NCBI GenBank assembly: GCA_001769855.1
Contig: MEPP01000003.1
Coordinates: 1 to 36,432 of the forward strand
Direction: 5' to 3'
DNA: 36,432 bases
Source of the DNA: Bdellovibrionales bacterium GWA2_49_15
Lineage (GTDB): Bacteria > Bdellovibrionota > Bacteriovoracia > Bacteriovoracales > Bacteriovoracaceae
Positions 31,422 through 36,432 of this stretch are shown here, in pieces. The notes below the pieces were generated by a model, which had not been told where the DNA came from, did no database searches, and saw only the letters and a program-made list of their open reading frames with translations. A program made the translations under genes and the position numbers. Within the stretch, counting starts at the first letter, position 1; every line of letters starts with the position of its first letter.

Positions 31422-32802
31422 AAATGAAAACCAAGGCCTTGATCTCGTCACCCCTCTTGTCGAAATTATCCACATGACGGCCGTCATGATCGGCAAACTC
31501 CTCATTTTGATTGCCAAGTTTCTTTGGCAAAGATATGTGAGCAAGAGTACGCCACTTGAAAAGATTGAGCAGCAACGCTTGAGGGTCAAGAAAACTACCA
31601 ATGCCCCAGACACCCTGGGAATTGATACCAAAACAAGACGCCCCCTTAATCTTGCCGAGATTGATTTTAGACGGCATAGCTTCATCGTGGGGGCGACCGG
31701 CTTTGGCAAAACAAATCTAATCAGCATCCTGCAAGAGAACTCACTAAAAAACAAAAGGCCCATTATCTTCTTTGATCCAAAGGGCGACATGAAGGCGCTG
31801 ACGGAGTTTAAGTCCCTTTGTGAATCCCAGGGCCGCCGCTGTTTTATCTTCTCTGAGCGGTATCCTCAATCTATCAAGCTCAATCCATTTAAGAGCGGCA
31901 CAGTCTCGCAAGTCTCTGACCGCATTATGTCGGCCTTTGACTGGACAGAAGAGCATTACACAATGTCTTGTCACCGAAGTTTAAATATTGTGCTGGAGAA
32001 AATTGAAAAGGAAGGTGGAATTTTTACCATCAAGCGTATCTATGACTATCTCCTCACCATTGAAACCAAGGAAAACACCGGCATCATCGGGCGGCTTGAG
32101 AACATCTTAAAAAGTGACTTCGGCAAGCTCTTAAGCGATGACGATGGACTAACCTTGGAAGAGATAAGGCAGCAGCAAGTTTGTCTTTATATCGGGCTCT
32201 CCACTCAAGGGTATGGGCGAACGGCCATCGCCGTTGGGCGACTTTTCTTGGGCGAGCTTCTGTATAATTCTTACGACACCTTGGGCAAACTTGATAATCC
32301 AGAGGGTGGACTTGAAAACCCGATCTCAGTATTTTTTGACGAGTTTGGATCGCTTGTCACATTAGAGTTCATTGAGCTTCAAAACAAGTGTCGAGGTGCT
32401 GGAATTGAGCTTACCATGGCGGTACAAACGCCAGCAGACATCGACCGGGTGAACCCAGACCTCACCCGGCAAATCGTCGAGAACGCAGGAAATCTTTTCA
32501 TCCTAAAGCAACGACTCGACACTTCGTCCTCATTTTTCTCCGAGAACATCGGAACCATAACCTCAAAGAAGCATACCTATACGACCGAGGATGGCGAGGC
32601 GCAGGCACGAGGCAGTGTCCGTGAGGTAAACGAACTCATCGTCCACCCTGACATTATCAAGAACCTAAAAGTTGGCCAGTGTGTGCTTCTCAGACAAGGG
32701 CCTACACGGGTCAATTTGGTCAACATCAGGAATCGAAACGCTATACCTATTCATAAAGTAAATACAAAAATCGAGCAACCATCAAAGGCATTTGCCAATT
32801 AA
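31411..32802 (+). CDS. virD4: VirD4/TraD-type coupling ATPase
   Basis: I place the start at ATG 31411, with GGGAG seven bases upstream; ATG 31405 lies too close to that site. This gives 463 residues. One N-terminal membrane helix (about 15-40) precedes Walker A GATGFGKT (94-101) in SFIVGATGFGKTNLISILQ, then FFDPKGDMKALTEF. Walker B is SVFFDEFGSL, followed by the AVQTPADIDR element typical of TraD/VirD4 proteins. It is shorter than canonical VirD4 (about 600). The protein brings DNA-protein substrate to the channel. It is the last gene of the secretion operon, followed by the Replic_Relax-like gene. Confidence 0.92.
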   Translation: MKSKNENQGLDLVTPLVEIIHMTAVMIGKLLILIAKFLWQRYVSKSTPLEKIEQQRLRVKKTTNAPDTLGIDTKTRRPLNLAEIDFRRHSFIVGATGFGKTNLISILQENSLKNKRPIIFFDPKGDMKALTEFKSLCESQGRRCFIFSERYPQSIKLNPFKSGTVSQVSDRIMSAFDWTEEHYTMSCHRSLNIVLEKIEKEGGIFTIKRIYDYLLTIETKENTGIIGRLENILKSDFGKLLSDDDGLTLEEIRQQQVCLYIGLSTQGYGRTAIAVGRLFLGELLYNSYDTLGKLDNPEGGLENPISVFFDEFGSLVTLEFIELQNKCRGAGIELTMAVQTPADIDRVNPDLTRQIVENAGNLFILKQRLDTSSSFFSENIGTITSKKHTYTTEDGEAQARGSVREVNELIVHPDIIKNLKVGQCVLLRQGPTRVNLVNIRNRNAIPIHKVNTKIEQPSKAFAN

Positions 32803-32813
32803 AGGAATGAGCT

Positions 32814-33551
32814 ATGGAAAAAATTGACTACCCAAACGGCATTCATTTGAGCTACATCCTCCCCCTAAAAAATTGGCGTATCCTCGATCTCCAATCAATC
32901 TTTGAACTGTCAAAATTTCCTGGAAACTTCAAGGCGTTTAAGCGAATCATCCTGAATTTAGAAAGTAAGAACGTTATAAAATCATTTCAAGACCCATACT
33001 CCAAACGGAAATACCTCCATCTGACTCAAGATGGCGAAACGCATGTGGGTGCCAAAGAAGGCCAAATTAGTGTCGCCGATGAAACACGCTTGCACGACTG
33101 CAAGGCCATTGAAATATGCAAGGCGATGCTCAAATTGCAGACGGTAAAAAATATTGAGTTAGAGCATCAGTTGGCAAATCGGAGCAATTTTAAAACGACT
33201 TACAGGGTATGCCCTGATGCTTTAATTTACGGTGAACGTAAAGGGAGCAAGTTCAAAATGGCCTTTGAATTGGAGCTAACTCAAAAAACCAAGGCCAAGT
33301 ATATACCCAAGATTGACCAGTATTTAGAAAGCAGTGCCTATGATTACGCACTGTATTTCTTCCATAATCCAGGCGTTCTTGAATCCTATAAGGACAACAT
33401 CAGAGAGGCCCATGGGGACAAGGCCTTTGGCAAAATCATGCTGGCACATAACTCAACACTGTTGAGTAAGACCTTTGAATTCATAAAAACCAAAATCTAT
33501 TTTCAAAATAAGGAGGTCGATATCGAAGAACTATTCGGCAAAATTAATTAG
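32814..33551 (+). CDS. Replication-relaxation (Replic_Relax)-like protein, possible DNA-processing factor
   Basis: The protein has 245 residues with no membrane segment. The N-terminal part looks like a winged helix (NWRILDLQSIFELSKFPGN, FKAFKRIILNLESKNVIKSF). The C-terminal part contains CPDALIYGERKGSKFKMAFE followed by LELTQKTKAKYIPKIDQY, the pattern PD...E.E...K of the Replic_Relax family and reminiscent of PD-(D/E)XK nuclease cores. Members occur beside coupling ATPases in conjugative elements of Gram-positives and others. AAGGAA lies upstream and the candidate oriT lies immediately downstream. Since no ordinary relaxase is present, this gene is the best candidate for recognising or nicking the origin (inference). 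Confidence 0.7.
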   Translation: MEKIDYPNGIHLSYILPLKNWRILDLQSIFELSKFPGNFKAFKRIILNLESKNVIKSFQDPYSKRKYLHLTQDGETHVGAKEGQISVADETRLHDCKAIEICKAMLKLQTVKNIELEHQLANRSNFKTTYRVCPDALIYGERKGSKFKMAFELELTQKTKAKYIPKIDQYLESSAYDYALYFFHNPGVLESYKDNIREAHGDKAFGKIMLAHNSTLLSKTFEFIKTKIYFQNKEVDIEELFGKIN

Positions 33552-33786
33552 AAAACGGGCGGTGGACGATGGGTGGACCATGAGTGGATCAGAGATGGTT
33601 CATGAGTGGTCCAAGCGTTCCACGGTAAAAAAACCGCCCGCCAATTTCCTGAAATCATAGGGGAATCCCACACTCTGAAATTGACTCCCCCTCTCTCACG
33701 TTGTGGTGATAGGTGGAGTCAATTTCAGAGTGTGGGATAGGAGTTGAGAGGGATTGGGCGGGTAACAAACTAACAAAGGATTAACT
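33552..33786. other. Candidate origin of transfer (oriT) with inverted and direct repeats
   Basis: This gene-free stretch carries a perfect 24-bp inverted repeat (33665-33688 and 33715-33738; key part CACACTCTGAAATTGACTCC on the left arm) with a 26-base loop. It also has an 8-bp inverted pair, CGGGCGGT (33556-33563) and ACCGCCCG (33633-33640). Between the latter arms the motif CATGAGTGG occurs twice (from 33580 and 33601). It lies directly after the Replic_Relax-like gene and before a small basic protein and an SSB gene, the usual setting of oriT or a replication origin. Confidence 0.5.
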
Positions 33787-34194
33787 ATGGAAAAAATTAA
33801 AAAGGAAGAAGAAAACGGGAACGGAATCGGAATCAAAAGCGGAAGCGGAAACGGGAACAAAGCAAGAAGGTCAAAAACGGAAAAGCAGGTTTACATTATT
33901 AACAAGGAGCAAACCAAATTTTTTGTGGATGCTTCGGGTGATAAACAGAGTCTTGATTTGATTTTTGACCTTCTCGCTCGATGCAATCAAAAGACCAAGG
34001 GACGAGAAATTACCTTCAAGGACATCTGCCTTTTGGCGCTGCCCAAGATTACTGACAAGGACATCGAGCGCCTGCAAGAAGTCAGTCTCTCCGAGATGGA
34101 AAAGGTGCAGCGTGCCCTTGAAGAATTCAATCAGAAGAACGGAACAAACCTGGAGCTTGGCGAATTTTTAGTCAAGAAGCTCAACATTAATTAA
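33787..34194 (+). CDS. Small protein with low-complexity N-terminus, possible oriT/accessory protein
   Basis: The protein has 135 residues. The first 30 residues are low complexity (EEENGNGIGIKSGSGNGNK, then ARRSKTEK), encoded by a purine-rich GGAAxC-type repeat. The rest is helical and charged, without membrane segments. AAAGGA lies before the ATG. The basic linker and its location next to the inverted repeats suggest a DNA-binding auxiliary or partition-type protein, but I do not recognise the family. Confidence 0.62.
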   Translation: MEKIKKEEENGNGIGIKSGSGNGNKARRSKTEKQVYIINKEQTKFFVDASGDKQSLDLIFDLLARCNQKTKGREITFKDICLLALPKITDKDIERLQEVSLSEMEKVQRALEEFNQKNGTNLELGEFLVKKLNIN

Positions 34195-34208
34195 CAAGGA
34201 GACCTTTT

Positions 34209-34523
34209 ATGCAAAGTAAAGTAAATCACATTTTAGTTCACGGCCATCTCGGCCAAAATCCTGACCTTCGTTACACAAAAAAACAGGAGCCCGTCTGTGT
34301 ATTCTCGGTCGCAGAGAATATTGCGAGCGAGGATGGCCCTGTCTGGCACAAGATCGTGGTCTGGGGAAGACAAGCGGAGCACTGCTCGGTGATGCTGAAG
34401 AAGGGCTCGCCGGTCTTTGTCCGAGGCCAAAAAGTAATCCGATCCTATGTCGATAAAGAGGGCCAACAGAAGGGTGTTGAGGAGATACAAGCGCAACTCG
34501 TCGGTATCTCGATCGCGTCCTAG
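34209..34523 (+). CDS. ssb: Single-stranded DNA-binding protein (short form)
   Basis: The protein has 104 residues with the OB-fold pattern of bacterial SSB: an N-terminal strand (NHILVHGHLGQNPDLRYT), VCVFSVAEN, VWHKIVVWGRQAEHC, and LKKGSPVFVRGQKVIRSYVD. It stops after the OB domain, lacking the flexible linker and acidic DDDIPF-type tip that binds partner proteins. Short SSBs are common on conjugative elements and protect the transferred strand. AAGGAG precedes the ATG. Confidence 0.88.
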   Translation: MQSKVNHILVHGHLGQNPDLRYTKKQEPVCVFSVAENIASEDGPVWHKIVVWGRQAEHCSVMLKKGSPVFVRGQKVIRSYVDKEGQQKGVEEIQAQLVGISIAS

Positions 34524-34544
34524 TCGGGCGAGGAGGGATTTTTT

Positions 34545-34811
34545 ATGGAACGTAATTGCAAATCTTACCAGTCTGAGTACAATGCCGTGGGGGAGAAATC
34601 CCCCAGGCTGTTTTACAATTCAATACGGGGAAATGGAAAAGACGAGAATCAATGGTTCACAACCAAAAAGGCATCGGCCTATCTTGGAATATCGCCGAAC
34701 GCACTCCGTATTCTGGTTCATCGCGGAAAGGTGGAGGCGTTCAAAATTGGAACTCATCTCAGGTTTTCCCTTGAGGCATTACAAGCACTCCTCTTAAAAA
34801 AGGAGTACTAA
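34545..34811 (+). CDS. Excisionase-type HTH protein (HTH_17/MerR-like)
   Basis: The protein has 88 residues. After a variable 35-residue N-terminus the sequence WFTTKKASAYLGISPNALRI and LVHRGKVEAFKIGTHLRFS matches the winged HTH of excisionases (HTH_17), ending in LEALQALLLKKEY. GAGGAGG is upstream. It ends 1 bp before the integrase gene start, so the two are coupled. It probably determines the direction of integration versus excision. Confidence 0.85.
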   Translation: MERNCKSYQSEYNAVGEKSPRLFYNSIRGNGKDENQWFTTKKASAYLGISPNALRILVHRGKVEAFKIGTHLRFSLEALQALLLKKEY

Positions 34812-34812
34812 A

Positions 34813-35934
34813 ATGGCCATAAAAACATACAACTACCAAAATAAAACTTTTTATGAAGTTCACGTGAAGCTTGTCATTCATGGCAAACAAGTTAATAGAA
34901 AAAAAAGAGCGATCACTTCCATAGCTGCTGCCCGTAGAGAAGAATTGAAACTAAAAATTGAACTCTTAAAGCTTCGTGAGGGCCAACGTAGTTACACATG
35001 GAATGAGTGGGTTAACATTTGTCTGGAGAGGATCAAAGTAGAATTCCGACCGAGTACCCTCATCGGCTATCAAAGCCAGCTAAATAATTGGGTCAACCCT
35101 GTTTTAGGGTGTAAGCAATTGGCAGATATCACCAGCAATGACATTCATAGCTTGGTTTTTAACCAGTCTGGAAACCTCGCCAACAACAGTCGCCGAAATA
35201 TTTTGAAACACATAAAGCGGATATTTGCTATGGCCATCGAAGATGGGGTCTTGGCAAAAAATCCAGCCGTGGGTATCAAAATCAAAATTCCTGAGAGTAA
35301 GAAACTGGTCTTTAACAAAACTGAAATCCAAACTGTTTTAGAAGAGGCCAAGAAACGAAACCATCGCTTCTATAACCACTGGGTAATGGCGCTGATGACG
35401 GGAATGAGGACTGGCGAGTTATTCGCTCTCCAATGGTCTGATATCGACTTAGATAGTGCTTTCATTTCAGTGAATAAGAGCTGGACACCCAAAAACGGCT
35501 TCGGGCCAACTAAGAGTTCAGAAAATCGCGTTGTGCCAATCTCTAAGGAACTCGAATATTTTTTACGACACCTTAAAACCAAGGCAGATTCCAATACCGC
35601 ATCAGTATTAGAAAGACACTCTGATTGGAGGTCTGGAATTCAGGCGAAGATTTTAAGAAAGTTTTGTGACGAAATAGGTATTACACCCATCCGCTTTCAC
35701 GATCTCAGGGCAACCTTTATAACCCAATTGTTATTACAAGGTGTACCCGTCGCTAAGGTTATGGCCATCGTGGGCCATTCACAGCTTAAAACCACCATGG
35801 TTTATCTGCGATTAGTTGGAACGGATGTCAAAGGAGTCACAGAAGAATTAAATATTCGACTTCCAAGAGAAGAAGATTTCGCAAACGTGGTCAATCTCTT
35901 TCGTACAGGCGAGCATGTTCCTAAAAGTTACTAA
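34813..35934 (+). CDS. Tyrosine integrase of the conjugative element
   Basis: The protein has 373 residues with three domains: an N-terminal arm-binding part (1-60), a SAM-like core-binding domain (62-160, TWNEWVNICLERIKVEFRPS) and the catalytic domain. Active-site residues are Arg199 (TGMRTGE), Lys234 (GPTKSSENR), His296-x-x-Arg299 (FHDLRATF), His322 (VGHSQ) and Tyr331 (TTMVYLRL). AGGAG lies upstream and the gene follows the excisionase. The arm-binding domain and single copy distinguish it from the RIT trio; it belongs with phage/ICE integrases. An attachment site is expected just downstream. Confidence 0.93.
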   Translation: MAIKTYNYQNKTFYEVHVKLVIHGKQVNRKKRAITSIAAARREELKLKIELLKLREGQRSYTWNEWVNICLERIKVEFRPSTLIGYQSQLNNWVNPVLGCKQLADITSNDIHSLVFNQSGNLANNSRRNILKHIKRIFAMAIEDGVLAKNPAVGIKIKIPESKKLVFNKTEIQTVLEEAKKRNHRFYNHWVMALMTGMRTGELFALQWSDIDLDSAFISVNKSWTPKNGFGPTKSSENRVVPISKELEYFLRHLKTKADSNTASVLERHSDWRSGIQAKILRKFCDEIGITPIRFHDLRATFITQLLLQGVPVAKVMAIVGHSQLKTTMVYLRLVGTDVKGVTEELNIRLPREEDFANVVNLFRTGEHVPKSY

Positions 35935-36264
35935 AGAACACGAATACCAATGATTCAAGTCGGTTGCGGGAAAATCGTTTGCCGCTCCAAAATTCCGGGT
36001 CAGTTTTGGCAATTCCTTTTTTCCCTAAATTTTTAAATACTTGTAATACTTAGGACTGATTAGAGTTCGATTTTTTATCTTTCTCAGCATTTCCTCATCT
36101 TTCGCAAGCCGCTTACCAAACGCTTACCGGCCAGGGCAAAGCATGGCCCTGGCAAGCCTATCCTTGCGCTCGGGCGCACCTTTTCGCGTAAGTTCTCACA
36201 ATCCCTAAACAATTTCAGCAAGCACTTGCTTGCGCCACTTCGGCTACCAAAAAGGAGAAAGAAA
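35935..36264. other. Non-coding spacer after integrase, probable attachment region
   Basis: No gene is visible in these 330 bases. They contain an 8-bp hairpin (GCCAGGGC 36130-36137 with GCCCTGGC 36146-36153), two copies of CGCTTACC near 36110-36128, and the small inverted pair GCAAGC/GCTTGC near 36220-36236. This is where the integrase's att site would normally lie, but without the other end of the element I cannot define a core. Confidence 0.45.
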
Positions 36265-36405
36265 ATGAATGAATCAACACAGACTTATATTTCTGATTAC
36301 GCTGTCCTTCTTAAAAAGATGAGACTTCTTAAAAGACTCAACCGCCAACAGGCGTCTATCCCAAATCCGTCATTAGACACATCGCACTTCCCCTGCGGAA
36401 GTTAA
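36265..36405 (+). pseudogene. Short XRE-like HTH frame, apparently truncated
   Basis: AAGGAG stands before ATG 36265. The 46 codons begin NESTQTYISDYAVLLKKMRL and LKRLNRQQAS, which look like the first two helices of an XRE-type repressor, but the HTH is not completed: the sequence switches to IPNPSLDTSHFPCGS and stops. The remaining 27 bases of the window cannot tell whether a frameshift or an insertion broke the gene. It may also be a genuine small protein. Confidence 0.45.
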
Positions 36406-36432
36406 TTTCACAGAACTTTCCGACGATATTTC

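Noticed and set aside
33665..33738. 24-bp inverted repeat as an ordinary terminator
   Set aside because: The 26-base loop and absence of a following T-run argue against a Rho-independent terminator; its setting fits oriT or an origin better.
33800..33865. Purine-rich GGAAxC repeats as a CRISPR or iteron array
   Set aside because: They encode the low-complexity N-terminus of the 135-residue protein in frame, are irregular, and have no spacers.

Overview
The window is accessory DNA from a Gram-negative bacterium, probably of the Bdellovibrionota/deltaproteobacterial type. The lineage call is inference: it rests on abundant signal peptides, lipoproteins and outer-membrane barrels, on an HTH regulator that resembles the TIGR02147/DUF4423 families, and on atypically compact conjugation proteins. 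I see no rRNA, tRNA or CRISPR array.

Region 1 (1-11373, mostly minus strand) is a metal-handling island. It holds a CzcC-like outer-membrane efflux protein cut by the window edge. Three small histidine/cysteine-bearing exported proteins resemble CzcI. The rest is a HupE/UreJ-type membrane protein, DUF6488-like and DUF3147-like proteins, a beta carbonic anhydrase, a barrel protein and a small lipoprotein. A 4.7-kb element (3540-8277) interrupts this island. It carries three overlapping tyrosine recombinases, so it is a recombinase-in-trio (RIT) element, plus two accessory genes. It has 11-bp terminal inverted repeats and sits inside the hupE-like gene. The 5' part of that gene (8877 to 8278) and its 3' part (3539 to 3375) lie on either side and rejoin in frame.

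Region 2 (11742-19563, plus strand) is one co-directional sulfur-linked operon. It encodes an ArsR-rhodanese fusion regulator, an RND/MMPL exporter, a LolA-like periplasmic protein and an outer-membrane barrel. These are followed by a DsrE-like protein, a sulfide:quinone-reductase-like flavoprotein and a cysteine desulfurase. I infer a reactive-sulfur-responsive envelope transport system.

Region 3 (19808-35934) looks like an integrative conjugative element. A divergent control module holds an HTH regulator, translationally coupled to a small secreted protein, with two CACCATGGTG palindromes at and upstream of its start. On the other side are two paralogous proteins with glycine-rich tails around a 63-residue glycine-rich protein. 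A 630-residue lipoprotein follows, behind two leader hairpins. Next is a compact type IV secretion set in the order VirB2, B3, B4, B5/TrbJ, B6/TrbL, B8/TraE, B9/TraK, B10/TraB, B7/TraV-like lipoprotein and VirD4. After that come a Replic_Relax-like protein, a gene-free stretch with a perfect 24-bp inverted repeat (candidate oriT), a small basic protein, a short SSB, an excisionase-like HTH protein and a tyrosine integrase. No canonical relaxase, VirB11 or VirB1 is visible.

The last 500 bp hold an unassigned spacer with hairpins and a short XRE-like reading frame that appears truncated.
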